Below the pieces are notes generated by a model. It had not been told where the DNA came from, did not search any database, and saw nothing but the letters and a program-made list of their open reading frames with translations. From Pseudomonadota bacterium (lineage in GTDB: Bacteria > Pseudomonadota > Gammaproteobacteria > Acidiferrobacterales > Acidiferrobacteraceae), in NCBI GenBank assembly GCA_021794275.1, contig JAJYRD010000082.1, forward strand, positions 1 to 47,325: DNA of 47,325 nucleotides, read 5' to 3'. The position numbers were made by a program, and so were the translations under genes. Shown here one piece after another: positions 21,605 to 30,321 of this stretch. Numbering within the stretch: position 1 is the stretch's first letter; every line of letters begins with the position of its first letter.

Positions 21605-22066
21605 TCACCACCCTATCACCAGGGTCCCGCTCGGCAGCTGTTCGCAGCGGTCGTTCTGGCTGTCGAGATAGAAATACTCGTTGGTTGGCAGGCCGGAGGT
21701 CGCAGTCGGCGTGGCGACGAGATCGTAGCTCGGGCCGGCAGGGGCCGCGACGCCGCAGACGCTCTGGTCCGGATTCTGGATCGCATAGGTGAATAGCGGG
21801 TTGGGATCATTGCCGGGGTTCCAGCCCGGTATGGCGTTCGGCGTGAGCGCTGGGTTGCTCGCCGGGTAGGTGTTGTTGTTCTGGTAATAGCGCTCCATGA
21901 GGGTGGAAAGCAAGACCAGGTTACTCTCAGCGCGTCCGATCTTGGCGTCCTTGATGTAGTGCGAATAGATCGGGATCGCGATCGCGGCGATGATCGCCAG
22001 AATGGCGATGACGACCATGACTTCGACGAGCGTGAATCCTCGGTGCGCGCCACGCTTTTCGCTCAT
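21605..22066 (-). CDS. pilE: Type IV pilin, PilE-like
   Basis: This is a 153-residue prepilin, first of the cluster. The leader MSEKRGAHRG is followed by FTLVEVMVVIAILAIIAAIA, with Glu at +5 and a long helix that includes YSHYIKDAKIGRAESNLVLL. The body contains MERYYQNNNTYPAS, the common minor pilin pattern, and a C-terminal disulfide pair (C in SVCGVAAP and NDRCEQLP). ATG 22066 follows GGGGAG, so the ATG 11 codons upstream was rejected. Confidence 0.85.
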   Translation of the reverse strand: MSEKRGAHRGFTLVEVMVVIAILAIIAAIAIPIYSHYIKDAKIGRAESNLVLLSTLMERYYQNNNTYPASNPALTPNAIPGWNPGNDPNPLFTYAIQNPDQSVCGVAAPAGPSYDLVATPTATSGLPTNEYFYLDSQNDRCEQLPSGTLVIGW

Positions 22067-22130
22067 TGTTCTCCCCGCCATAACCGCAGCCGTGTCCATA
22101 GTGATCGTGCTCGGGCGCGTGCCGATATAC

Positions 22131-22163
22131 CTTAAGCGCGCTTAAGCCATCGGTTCAGTATAG
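22131..22163 (-). promoter_or_regulatory. Pilin operon promoter with perfect palindrome
   Basis: A TATACT -10 (22158-22163, minus strand) has only a weak -35 (AAGGCA, 17 nt away). Immediately downstream, at about +5 to +20, lies the perfect 16-bp palindrome CTTAAGCGCGCTTAAG (22131-22146). Its position suggests an operator for a dimeric regulator. No regulator gene is visible nearby. Confidence 0.5.
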
Positions 22164-22253
22164 GTCAAGCTTGCGATACATGCCTTATTGATGAGTCCGT
22201 TTGGCGGGGGAATCGGGCGGCCGATCGGGGCGCTACGGTGCGCGGCCAGGAGG

Positions 22254-22282
22254 TAGGCAAGCGCGCGCGGGCGCCCTATACT
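22254..22282 (+). promoter_or_regulatory. Promoter of the moxR-DUF58-transglutaminase operon
   Basis: TAGGCA (22254-22259) is followed after 17 nt by TATACT (22277-22282). The predicted start is near 22289, which coincides with GTG 22289. Leaderless translation is therefore possible. It is divergent from the pilin operon promoter. Confidence 0.5.
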
Positions 22283-22288
22283 GAGTTC

Positions 22289-23206
22289 GTGGACGCCCCG
22301 ATATCCCACCGCGCGCTCGTCGCGCCTGTCCAAGCAGCTCTTGAGAGGATCCTGGTCGGCAAGGCCGAGGCCGTGAGGCTCGCCTTTTGCTGCGCGCTGG
22401 CGGGCGGCCATCTGCTGCTGGAGGACGTCCCCGGGGTCGGTAAGACGACCCTTGCCCACGGCCTCGGCGCCGTGCTCGGGCTCGAGTTCAAACGCCTACA
22501 GTTCACGGCCGACCTGTTGCCAGCCGACGTAGTCGGGGTATCGATATTCGACCCGAAGACGCGAGAGTTCCAGTTCCACAGGGGTCCGGTCTTTACCCAA
22601 TTGTTGCTGGCCGACGAGATCAATCGCGCCACGCCCAAGACCCAAAGCGCGCTGCTTGAGGCCTTGGCCGAGAGTCAGGTGACAGTGGATGGCGTGCGCC
22701 ACCAGCTGCCACAGCCCTTCTTCGTGGTTGCCACCCAGAACCCACACCATCAGATCGGCACCTTCCCGCTACCCGAGTCGCAGCTGGACCGCTTCCTGAT
22801 GCGCTTGACGCTAGGCTATCCCGATCGCGCCGCGGAACGCGAGATTCTGACCGGCGAAGACCGCCAAGCCATGGCCCGCGAACAGGCCGCCCTGCTTGCG
22901 CCAGCCGATCTCTTGGCCTTGCGCGTAAAGGCCCGCGGCATCCGCTGCTCAGACGCCTTGGTCGATTACATCCAGGACCTTCTCGCGGCAAGTCGGACAC
23001 GTCCCGACTGGGGTGGCGGTTTTTCGCCCCGGGCTGGCCTTGCGCTACGTGACGCTGCCCGAGCCTATGCCCTGCTTCAGGACCGTGACTATGCCCTGCC
23101 GGAGGACGTCCAGGCGGTGGCGGTGGCGGTCCTCGCTCACAGGCTGCCCGTCGGCGACCCGGAGCGCGACATAGGGCGGCTTCTCGAGGTCGTGGCAATC
23201 CCATGA
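22289..23206 (+). CDS. MoxR-family AAA+ ATPase
   Basis: MoxR ATPases act as chaperones that activate partner proteins, often encoded beside DUF58 and transglutaminase-like genes. The 305 residues contain LLLEDVPGVGKTTLAHGL (Walker A about 48-55), LLLADEINRATPKTQSALLE (Walker B) and FFVVATQNPHHQIGTFPLPE with the sensor region. GTG 22289 was chosen from the -10 placement and from the family start. An in-frame GTG at 22238 would add 17 non-homologous residues. The stop overlaps the next gene as ATGA. Confidence 0.92.
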   Translation: MDAPISHRALVAPVQAALERILVGKAEAVRLAFCCALAGGHLLLEDVPGVGKTTLAHGLGAVLGLEFKRLQFTADLLPADVVGVSIFDPKTREFQFHRGPVFTQLLLADEINRATPKTQSALLEALAESQVTVDGVRHQLPQPFFVVATQNPHHQIGTFPLPESQLDRFLMRLTLGYPDRAAEREILTGEDRQAMAREQAALLAPADLLALRVKARGIRCSDALVDYIQDLLAASRTRPDWGGGFSPRAGLALRDAARAYALLQDRDYALPEDVQAVAVAVLAHRLPVGDPERDIGRLLEVVAIP

Positions 23207-24105
23207 GCCAGCCCGCCCAGACGCTCGGGCGCCGCTCCATCTATCTCATCCCGACGCGCGAAGGCCTGTGGTTTGGCGCGATCGTCTTTGTCTTATTGCT
23301 TGCCGCCGTGAATTACGGCAACGGGCTCGCTTACGCCATCACCTTCTTATTGGCGGCCTTTGCCACCCTGTCATCGGCCATAGGCCAGCGCAATCTGCTT
23401 GGGCTTGTGATCCACGAGGGACTGCCGCGCCCGGCGTTTGCAGGATCGCCTGTCGGGTTCCGGGTAATCCTGGCGAACCCTACGGATACCCGGCGGTTTG
23501 GCGTAACGCTGTCGGCCCAGAAAGGGCCGTCGGTTACGGTGGATCTCGCGCCGCGTGAACAGCGTACTATCGAGATCCCTTGGGCTACGCTGCGCCGCGG
23601 GACCGTTCCGGCACCGACGATGCGTGTCAGCAGTCGCTACCCCTTCGGTTTGCTGCGCGCATTTTCGCGCCGCATAGTCCTCGAGGACCCGGCGATCGCC
23701 TACCCCAATCCCGTCCCGTACGCCACCTTGCCCACTGGACGGGCAAGCAACGCATCGGATAACGAGGCCGCCGGGGCAGGCCCCGAGGGTGGAGGCGATT
23801 TCGCGGGGCTTGCCGATTTCCGCCTCGGGGAGAATCCCCGCCACATCCATTGGAAGGCCGTGGCCGCGGGCAAGGGCTTTCTGGTGAAACGCTTCGCCGG
23901 CCTCGCGGACCGCGAGATCTGGCTTACGGTCGATCCCGCAAGGGGGGCCGAGGAGGAGCTGCGGCGACTCTGCCGACAGGCGCTCGATGCCGAAAAGGGC
24001 GGATACCGCTACGGGCTTGCGTTAGGCGAGAACCGCATCCCGGCGGCCACCGGCAACGCCCACCTCGAACGCTGCCTGAAGACCCTGGCCTTGCATGGCG
24101 AGTAA
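23203..24105 (+). CDS. DUF58 domain protein, membrane-anchored
   Basis: These 300 residues start MSQPAQTLGRRSIYLIPTRE and have two hydrophobic segments near 25-60 (FGAIVFVLLLAAVNYGNGLA and YAITFLLAAFATLSSAIG). The DUF58 signature is FRLGENPRHIHWKAVA in the C-terminal half. The family is a usual partner of MoxR ATPases and may use a von Willebrand-like fold. Its biochemical function is not known. It overlaps moxR by 4 nt and the transglutaminase gene by 11 nt. Confidence 0.88.
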   Translation: MSQPAQTLGRRSIYLIPTREGLWFGAIVFVLLLAAVNYGNGLAYAITFLLAAFATLSSAIGQRNLLGLVIHEGLPRPAFAGSPVGFRVILANPTDTRRFGVTLSAQKGPSVTVDLAPREQRTIEIPWATLRRGTVPAPTMRVSSRYPFGLLRAFSRRIVLEDPAIAYPNPVPYATLPTGRASNASDNEAAGAGPEGGGDFAGLADFRLGENPRHIHWKAVAAGKGFLVKRFAGLADREIWLTVDPARGAEEELRRLCRQALDAEKGGYRYGLALGENRIPAATGNAHLERCLKTLALHGE

Positions 24106-26176
24106 GGCTGCTGATTCCCCCCGGTTCATCCCGCCACCCCTGATCGCGGGGCTCATGGCGCTGGCCTGCGTCCCCCTTCTCGCCCACCTGCCCTGGTGGA
24201 CAGTCGCAGTCGGTGCGGTCTTTACGGCGTGGCGCTACGCCGAGGGCCGGTTCCTGGGGCAGCCGCCACGGCTGCTGCTTTGGGTGCTGGTGCTGGCAGT
24301 CGGCCTGCTCGTCTATGGGCGTTTCCACACCCTGGTGGGAGAACACCCGGGCTTAAGTTTTCTCGTCATGCTGCTTGGTCTTAAGTGTCTGGAATCAGGA
24401 ACGCGACGCGACGCCGTCGTGTTGGTGCTCTTGACGTATGTAGCCTTACTCGGTGACCTCCTGTTCCGGCCCTCTATGGCCATGGGGGCGTTCGCGCTCG
24501 CGTTCTTGACCGTGTCGTTCGTGGCGCTGTCGATCATCACGCAGCCCTGCGGGCTCTCGTTCCGGCAGCGCCTCCGTCAGAGCACCATCGTCATGCTGCA
24601 GGCGATCCCGCTCGCGACGCTCGCTTACGTCGTATTTCCACGCATCGCGGGCGGCCTTTGGCACAGCGCCCCGCGGCCGATCGGGCAGACAGGCCTCACA
24701 CCAGATCTGCGACCCGGGTCCTTAAGCGCCTTGCTGTCGTCGCGCGCGGTCGCCATGCGCGTGATCTTTCACGGGCCACGCCCGCCCCGCGACATGCGCT
24801 ATTTTCGTGCCTATGTTCTTTCGGTCACCAACGGGCGGGTGTGGCATCCGGGACCACCAGGCGCGCCCGGGACCACCAAGGGCCGGGCTTATACCCCCTA
24901 CACAGTCCTTTTGAACCCGACCGATAATCGGGTTTTGCCCGCCTTGGACTGGCCGTCCGCCGCGCCCGCCCGCGGCCTTCTGGAGCCGGGAGGTGTCGTG
25001 CGCGCGCGGCATGCGGTCCGCCACTTGGTCCGTTATAGGTTGACGAGCGCGAGCAGACGCTACGGCCACCTCACGGCCGTCGAACGCCGCCAAGACCTGG
25101 CCCTGCCGTCCGGCCTGAACCCGCGCGTGCGGGCGCTGGCCGCGCGACTTGGCGGTGGCGCCCACGCGCCCCGCAGCGTGGCGCGGCACGTGTTGGCGTA
25201 TTTCGTGCGCCACCACTTCGTTTACACCCTGAACCCGCCGGCCATGGGACGGCACCCGATCTCACGGTTTCTGTTCAAGGTCCGGGCCGGCTACTGTGAG
25301 GATTACGCGGCTGCCTTCGCGACCTTGATGAGGGCCGCGGGGGTACCGACCCGCGTCGTCGTGGGCTTCTACGGTGGGGAATTCAATCCGGACGGCGGCG
25401 ATGTGATCGTGCGCAACTATGACGCCCATTCGTGGGATGAGATCTGGAGCGGAGACCGCTGGCTGCGCGTGGATCCCACGGCGGTCGTGGCGCCGGGCGC
25501 GCTGCAGGAACGGTGGCCCGCGTTCCGAAGGTTTTTGGAGCACGGCGGCGCGCGCTTCGCTGCCTCCAGACCCTGGTGGAACGCCCTGCGCCACCGGGTT
25601 CGGCTGTTTCAGGACGCAGCGACAACCGATTGGGACAACTGGGTGGTGGATTACAGCGGCCGCCGACAAGCCGAGTTGTTAAGAAAGCTGGGATGGCGTG
25701 ACGCGGGGCCCCTCGCCCTGGGCCTCGTGACCGTGGCACTCGCTTTTGCGGCGCTGTCGCTTGTGAAGACGCTCGGCGGGCGGGTGCGCGCGGCACGAGA
25801 CCCGGCCCGCGAAACCTATGAGCGTTATTGCCGCCGCATGGAGCGGATCGGCGTGTCCCGCCTTGGCGCGGAAGGCCCCGCCGATTACGCGGCCAGGGCA
25901 GCCCGCGAGAGGCCTGATCTTTGTGACGAGATCAGGGTCATTACCGGGCGCTACATGGACGTCCGCTACGGTGGTCGGCCCGCCGCGCTCCCCGAACTCA
26001 AGCGCCGGGTGAGTCGTTTCAGGCCGCGGAAGCGCCCTCGCGGGAGGCGGGAGGACGCCGGGGACCGGGGCGCCAGAGCCAGGCGATACCCAAAACCGCG
26101 GCCAGGGGCGACGCAATCAGGATCGCGAGCTTGCCGGAGGCGCGGTCGGGGCCAGGGGCAAAAGCTAAGGTATTGA
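24095..26176 (+). CDS. TgpA-like membrane transglutaminase-domain protein
   Basis: This 693-residue protein has about five N-terminal membrane helices (10-170), a periplasmic transglutaminase-like domain and one further helix near 540-562. The catalytic triad is complete: C401 in AGYCEDYAA, H445 in DAHSW and D460 in VDPTA. It resembles Pseudomonas TgpA (DUF3488 plus transglutaminase core). The last 50 or so residues are Arg/Gly-rich and lie antisense to the 3' end of nhaA (158-bp overlap), so the functional protein may effectively end near RVSRF. The cluster moxR-DUF58-tgpA likely works on envelope proteins (inference). Confidence 0.9.
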   Translation: MASKAADSPRFIPPPLIAGLMALACVPLLAHLPWWTVAVGAVFTAWRYAEGRFLGQPPRLLLWVLVLAVGLLVYGRFHTLVGEHPGLSFLVMLLGLKCLESGTRRDAVVLVLLTYVALLGDLLFRPSMAMGAFALAFLTVSFVALSIITQPCGLSFRQRLRQSTIVMLQAIPLATLAYVVFPRIAGGLWHSAPRPIGQTGLTPDLRPGSLSALLSSRAVAMRVIFHGPRPPRDMRYFRAYVLSVTNGRVWHPGPPGAPGTTKGRAYTPYTVLLNPTDNRVLPALDWPSAAPARGLLEPGGVVRARHAVRHLVRYRLTSASRRYGHLTAVERRQDLALPSGLNPRVRALAARLGGGAHAPRSVARHVLAYFVRHHFVYTLNPPAMGRHPISRFLFKVRAGYCEDYAAAFATLMRAAGVPTRVVVGFYGGEFNPDGGDVIVRNYDAHSWDEIWSGDRWLRVDPTAVVAPGALQERWPAFRRFLEHGGARFAASRPWWNALRHRVRLFQDAATTDWDNWVVDYSGRRQAELLRKLGWRDAGPLALGLVTVALAFAALSLVKTLGGRVRAARDPARETYERYCRRMERIGVSRLGAEGPADYAARAARERPDLCDEIRVITGRYMDVRYGGRPAALPELKRRVSRFRPRKRPRGRREDAGDRGARARRYPKPRPGATQSGSRACRRRGRGQGQKLRY

Positions 26177-27209
26177 TGAAGAGCGCCATGGTAAACCCGA
26201 TGCCGCTCAACCACGCAGCGCCGAGCACGTGCCGAAAGGTGACGGCGGGCGGGAGGTGGGCCCATCGCAGGCGGAGGACGAGCCATGAGACAAGGCCCAC
26301 GCCGCAGAACTTGCCGAGCAACAGGCCGAGAAGTACGCCCAACATGACGGGCTTCGCACGCGTGATATCGCTGTAGTGAAAGGCCAGGCCCGCGTTGGCG
26401 AACGCGAAGAGCGGCAGAATGCCGAACGTGACGTAGGGCGACAGCCGGCGTTCGAGGCGGTCGGTGGCAAGGAGAGGTGGGTCGCCGGGAGCCTGGTGAT
26501 GACCGCCAGCCGGGAGCCCGGCGGCGAGCACGACGCCGGCCAGGGGTGGATCAATCCCCGCGCGCCACAGGGCAATCCACAGAACCAACCCCAGGACTAC
26601 ATAGGCGTGCGGTTCGCGCACGGCACGGCGATTCAAGACTATGAGGGCGCCAGTCGCCAAGGCGGCCCATAGCAAGGCTGTCGGGCGGAAATGACTGGTG
26701 TAATAAAAGGCGATGACCAAAATCGCACCGAGGTCGTCGACAATGGCCAAGGCGAGCAAGAATACCAGGAGATTGCGTGGCACGCGGCGACCAAGCAGGG
26801 TGAGCGCGCCGATCGCGAAAGCGATGTCAGTGCTCATCGGGACGCCAAAGCCCGCGACGCCCGGCCCCTCGCGATTGAGCGTGTGGTAGATGAGGGCCGG
26901 GGCGATCATACCCCCGAGAGCGGCCGCGACCGGGAGGAGCATGGTCCGAGGATGGCGCAGGGCGCCGTGTAGAATTTCGCGCTTGAGCGTAAGGCCCACA
27001 ACCAGGAAAAACACCGTCATAAGGCCCTTGTCGACGACATCCTGGACCGTGAAGGTGATACCCACGACACCGTGGGCGGTGCTCCAGAAGGCGCGAAACA
27101 TGGGCCCATAGCCCGAGTTGGCGCCTACGAGCGCCGCGAGCGCCGCGAGAAAGAGCGTCAGGGGGCCGGCCAAGGCACGCCAGCCTCTCAAATCGTCACT
27201 GGGCGCCAC
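26019..27209 (-). CDS. nhaA: Na+/H+ antiporter NhaA
   Basis: This inner-membrane antiporter exports Na+ in exchange for protons. The 396 residues have about eleven to twelve hydrophobic helices. Key family residues are present: TDIAFAIGAL with D128 and LALAIVDDLGAIL with D158/D159, the ion-binding pair. FFLVVGLTLKREILHGAL is the conserved helix 2 end. GTG 27209 was chosen because GGGAG precedes it and the family starts here. The frame stays open 36 codons upstream, across a probable -10. Its 3' end overlaps the transglutaminase gene tail to tail. Confidence 0.92.
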   Translation of the reverse strand: MAPSDDLRGWRALAGPLTLFLAALAALVGANSGYGPMFRAFWSTAHGVVGITFTVQDVVDKGLMTVFFLVVGLTLKREILHGALRHPRTMLLPVAAALGGMIAPALIYHTLNREGPGVAGFGVPMSTDIAFAIGALTLLGRRVPRNLLVFLLALAIVDDLGAILVIAFYYTSHFRPTALLWAALATGALIVLNRRAVREPHAYVVLGLVLWIALWRAGIDPPLAGVVLAAGLPAGGHHQAPGDPPLLATDRLERRLSPYVTFGILPLFAFANAGLAFHYSDITRAKPVMLGVLLGLLLGKFCGVGLVSWLVLRLRWAHLPPAVTFRHVLGAAWLSGIGFTMALFINTLAFAPGPDRASGKLAILIASPLAAVLGIAWLWRPGPRRPPASREGASAA

Positions 27210-27253
27210 GCGCTCTCCCGAGGTGTAGGACTTGGATCTTGGTGTTTTGTGGG

Positions 27254-27259
27254 AGTATA
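27254..27259 (-). promoter_or_regulatory. Possible -10 element for nhaA
   Basis: TATACT on the minus strand, 44 nt before GTG 27209. No convincing -35 is found at 16-18 nt, so the element may be weak or activator-dependent. Confidence 0.35.
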
Positions 27260-27340
27260 CGGGATACTGGGTCGACTTTGGCCTACACAAGCGGAAATGC
27301 AGCGGCCGCGCGGTCACTTAGGGCGGCGCCTCCGGTATGC

Positions 27341-28666
27341 TCACTTCCCGATACAGAAGTCGGAAAAGATGCGCCCGAGCAACTCGTCGCTCGTAAAGCG
27401 TCCGGTCACCTCACCTAAGGCCTCATGCGCAAGCCGCAACTCCTCGGCCACGAGCTCGGCGCTACCCGCCCGCTGATGGGCCAGCGCCCCCGCGAGCGCC
27501 CGTTCCACCCTTTCGAGCGCCGCCACGTGTCTTCGCCGGGCGGTGAAGGCGCCCTCTCCGCCCGCTTGCGCCTCGTGGCCCAGGAGGCGGGCGCGGATGC
27601 CGCGCCGAAGTTCGGCAATACCCGCGCCACTTTGCGCGCAGATGGCAAAGCCTTCCGCACACGGTCCGGCCGGTCGTGACGTCTGGTCGATCTTCGTGAA
27701 GACGATGATGGCTCTTGGTGGAGGAGTGAGCGAAGATGCATCGTCGCTCGTCGTGTCGTCGATTAACCACAGCACGCAATCCGCTTCCGCGAGCGCCGTC
27801 TCGGCGCGTCGTATGCCCTCGCGTTCCACCGGATCGTCTGTCGGGCGCAGCCCCGCGCTATCGATAAGATCCAGGGCGAGTCCTTCCATGACGACGCGCT
27901 CGCGCACGAGATCACGGGTCGTGCCCGGATAGGGGCTTACGATGGCCGCCTCGTGGCCGGCCAGGACGTTCAGGAGCGTGGACTTGCCAGCGTTGGGGGC
28001 GCCTGCGATGGCGACGCGGGCGCCCTCCCGGAGGACCCGCCCTTCCCGTCCGCGACGCATGGCCTCGGCCACATCCCGACTTAGGGCTTCGAGGCCCGCG
28101 GCGAGGGCGCCGTCATCCGCGATGTCCAGGCCTTCATCGGGGAAATCGAGGCCGGCCTCGATGTGCGTGCGCAAGCGCACCAGGCGCTCGTCCATGGCCT
28201 GCAGTATCTCGGAAAACGCTCCCCGAAGGGTACTCATGGCGGCGCGCGCCGCCCCCTCGTGGGCGCTCTCTATGATGTCGGCGACTGCCTCCGCCTGCAC
28301 AAGGTCGATCTTGCCGTTCAGGAAGGCGCGCTCGGTGAATTCCCCTGGACGCGCCAGACGCGCGCCCAGTGCGATCAGGGCCTTTACGAGGCGATCGAGG
28401 ACGACGGGGCTGCCGTGTCCCTGGAGCTCAAGGACGTCCTCGCCCGTGAATGAGCCCGGGGCAGGAAAGAAAAGCGCCACGCCCTGGTCGAGCGCCCTCC
28501 CCTGCTCGTCCCGAAAGGTCGACAAGGTCGCGAGCCGCGGCGCGGGAAGCCGACGCAATACCGCCTCACTGAGCCTTGGGACCAGGGGGCCTGAGACCCG
28601 CACCACCCCTAAACCCCCCATGCCGGGGGGTGTGGCGATGGCGCAGATCGTCTCGGCCGCGTTCAA
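27341..28666 (-). CDS. mnmE: tRNA modification GTPase MnmE (TrmE)
   Basis: MnmE is a GTP- and folate-binding partner of MnmG in making cmnm5U34 in tRNA. The 441 residues are normal. The N-terminal folate domain begins AAETICAIATPPGMGGLGVV. The G domain has G1 GAPNAGKS at about 222-229, TRDLVRE with DSAG, and TKID. The C-terminus ends in FCIGK, the conserved CxGK catalytic motif. It follows yidC by 6 nt. Confidence 0.97.
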   Translation of the reverse strand: MNAAETICAIATPPGMGGLGVVRVSGPLVPRLSEAVLRRLPAPRLATLSTFRDEQGRALDQGVALFFPAPGSFTGEDVLELQGHGSPVVLDRLVKALIALGARLARPGEFTERAFLNGKIDLVQAEAVADIIESAHEGAARAAMSTLRGAFSEILQAMDERLVRLRTHIEAGLDFPDEGLDIADDGALAAGLEALSRDVAEAMRRGREGRVLREGARVAIAGAPNAGKSTLLNVLAGHEAAIVSPYPGTTRDLVRERVVMEGLALDLIDSAGLRPTDDPVEREGIRRAETALAEADCVLWLIDDTTSDDASSLTPPPRAIIVFTKIDQTSRPAGPCAEGFAICAQSGAGIAELRRGIRARLLGHEAQAGGEGAFTARRRHVAALERVERALAGALAHQRAGSAELVAEELRLAHEALGEVTGRFTSDELLGRIFSDFCIGK

Positions 28667-28672
28667 GCCACC

Positions 28673-30301
28673 TCAGGCCTTATTCACGCGGGCCATGACC
28701 CATTGCTGCTGGAGGATGGAGAGAACGTTGTTCGTGACCCAATACAACACAAGACCCGCGGGGAAGAAGAGGAAAAAGCCCGTAAAAATGACGGGCATAA
28801 CCATCATCACCTTGCGCTGTGTGGGGTCCATCATGGCCGGGTTCAGCATTTGCTGGGCCAGCATCGATATCCCCATGAGGATGGGCAGCACGAAGTATGG
28901 GTCGGGGGCGGCCAGGTTGTGTATCCATAGGATGAAGGGTGCGTCGCGTAGGGCCACGCTATCCAGCAGCACCCAATACAGCGCTATGAAGACCGGGATC
29001 TGGACGATCATCGGGAGGCATCCGCCGAGCGGATTCATCTTCTCCGTCTTGTATAACTCCATCATGGCTTGTTGCAAGGCGCCCTTGTCCGCCCCGTGCC
29101 GCTCCTTTAAGGCGGCCATACGCGGTTGCAGCTTCCGCATCTTGGCCATCGACTTGAAGCTCGCGGCCGAAAGCGGGAAAAAAATCACCTTGATGAGGAC
29201 CGTGAGCAAGATGATAGAGATGCCCCAGTTGCCGACCAGCTTTTCGATGTGCGCGAGCACCCAGTAGAGAGGCTGGGCGAGAACGGTGAGCCAGCCGTAG
29301 TCGACGGTCAGATCGAGCCCGGGGGCGACGGCCTTCAGGATGGAGGGCTTTTTGGGGCCGAGGAAGAGCTTGGTCCTAAGCACGCCGGTCTGGCCAGGGG
29401 CGACCATCAGGGGGCGGGCGGTCTTGTACCCGACGACGTAACGGGGGCCCGCCAACACGGAGCTATAAAAGATCGCAGGCATAGTCGCAGATGGTATCGC
29501 CGCGCCAAGGAAGTAGTGTTGCGAGACGGCGACCCAGCCGCCGGTCGCCGTCACATGGAGGGGGTGTTTCGCCATCTGCGGGAACGGCGCCTTATGGTAT
29601 TTGGCCTGCGGCGTGTAATAAGACGCGCCTATGTAAATGGGCGCCGAATGGAAGAGATGGCTCTTCGGAGGGGGGCTGTGCAGGAACTGGTTGTACAAAT
29701 AGACCGCGATCGGCTTGGTCCCGGCGTTATGGACCGCGTAACGAACGGGTACCGTGTAGCGCCCGGGTGCGAACGTGTAGGTCTTCACGACGCTTATGGC
29801 GCCGTTTTGCCAACGGAAATGGATAGCAAGCGGTTTCCCGTGGACAGGGACGGTGTAATTGCCGCCGGAAGTTTGGTAGAGGCTTGTGTGATTAGGCAGG
29901 GTAACCTGGCCCAGGAGACCGTTCTGATTCGAGAAGACGGTTTTACCCGCGGGTCTCAACAAGGCATAGGGCCGCTTGCCTTGGCTCTTGTCCGCGAAAT
30001 ACCCTTGCAAGATGAGATGCGTGATGTCGGCACCACGGGCGCTTATGGTCGCGGTGAGGAGTCCGGTCTTGACGACCACCGACGGGGCGTGAGCGCGCGT
30101 AGGGAGCGGCTTCGCTACGGCGGGCGTAGCCGGCTCCGTGGCGGTCGGCGCCGTCGGTGCGTTTAGCCCTGGCGCCGCCGGTAGGGCGCTAGCTGCGGGA
30201 GCAGGGTGTGGGGCGCGGGTATGCCAATGTTGCCAATCCGTCCAGATGGCAAACAAGATAACGGCGAGCAGGACGTAAAGCACTGGACGATAATTGTTCA
30301 T
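28673..30301 (-). CDS. yidC: Membrane protein insertase YidC
   Basis: YidC inserts membrane proteins (including ATP synthase subunits a and c) into the inner membrane, alone or with Sec. The 542 residues have an N-terminal anchor (about 6-22, YVLLAVILFAIWTDW), a Pro/Ala-rich linker (32-65), a large periplasmic domain (about 70-330) and the conserved insertase core. NPLGGCLPMIVQIPVFIALY and FPAGLVLYWVTNNVLSILQQ are diagnostic. It starts 20 nt after yidD. Confidence 0.97.
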   Translation of the reverse strand: MNNYRPVLYVLLAVILFAIWTDWQHWHTRAPHPAPAASALPAAPGLNAPTAPTATEPATPAVAKPLPTRAHAPSVVVKTGLLTATISARGADITHLILQGYFADKSQGKRPYALLRPAGKTVFSNQNGLLGQVTLPNHTSLYQTSGGNYTVPVHGKPLAIHFRWQNGAISVVKTYTFAPGRYTVPVRYAVHNAGTKPIAVYLYNQFLHSPPPKSHLFHSAPIYIGASYYTPQAKYHKAPFPQMAKHPLHVTATGGWVAVSQHYFLGAAIPSATMPAIFYSSVLAGPRYVVGYKTARPLMVAPGQTGVLRTKLFLGPKKPSILKAVAPGLDLTVDYGWLTVLAQPLYWVLAHIEKLVGNWGISIILLTVLIKVIFFPLSAASFKSMAKMRKLQPRMAALKERHGADKGALQQAMMELYKTEKMNPLGGCLPMIVQIPVFIALYWVLLDSVALRDAPFILWIHNLAAPDPYFVLPILMGISMLAQQMLNPAMMDPTQRKVMMVMPVIFTGFFLFFPAGLVLYWVTNNVLSILQQQWVMARVNKA

Positions 30302-30321
30302 GGTCGGGATTTCGGACTACC

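Noticed and set aside
27942-29267. 441-codon plus-strand frame over mnmE and yidC
   Set aside because: Ser/Arg/Pro-rich antisense reading spanning two known genes, no ribosome site.
29126-30166. 346-codon plus-strand frame over yidC
   Set aside because: Antisense shadow of yidC.
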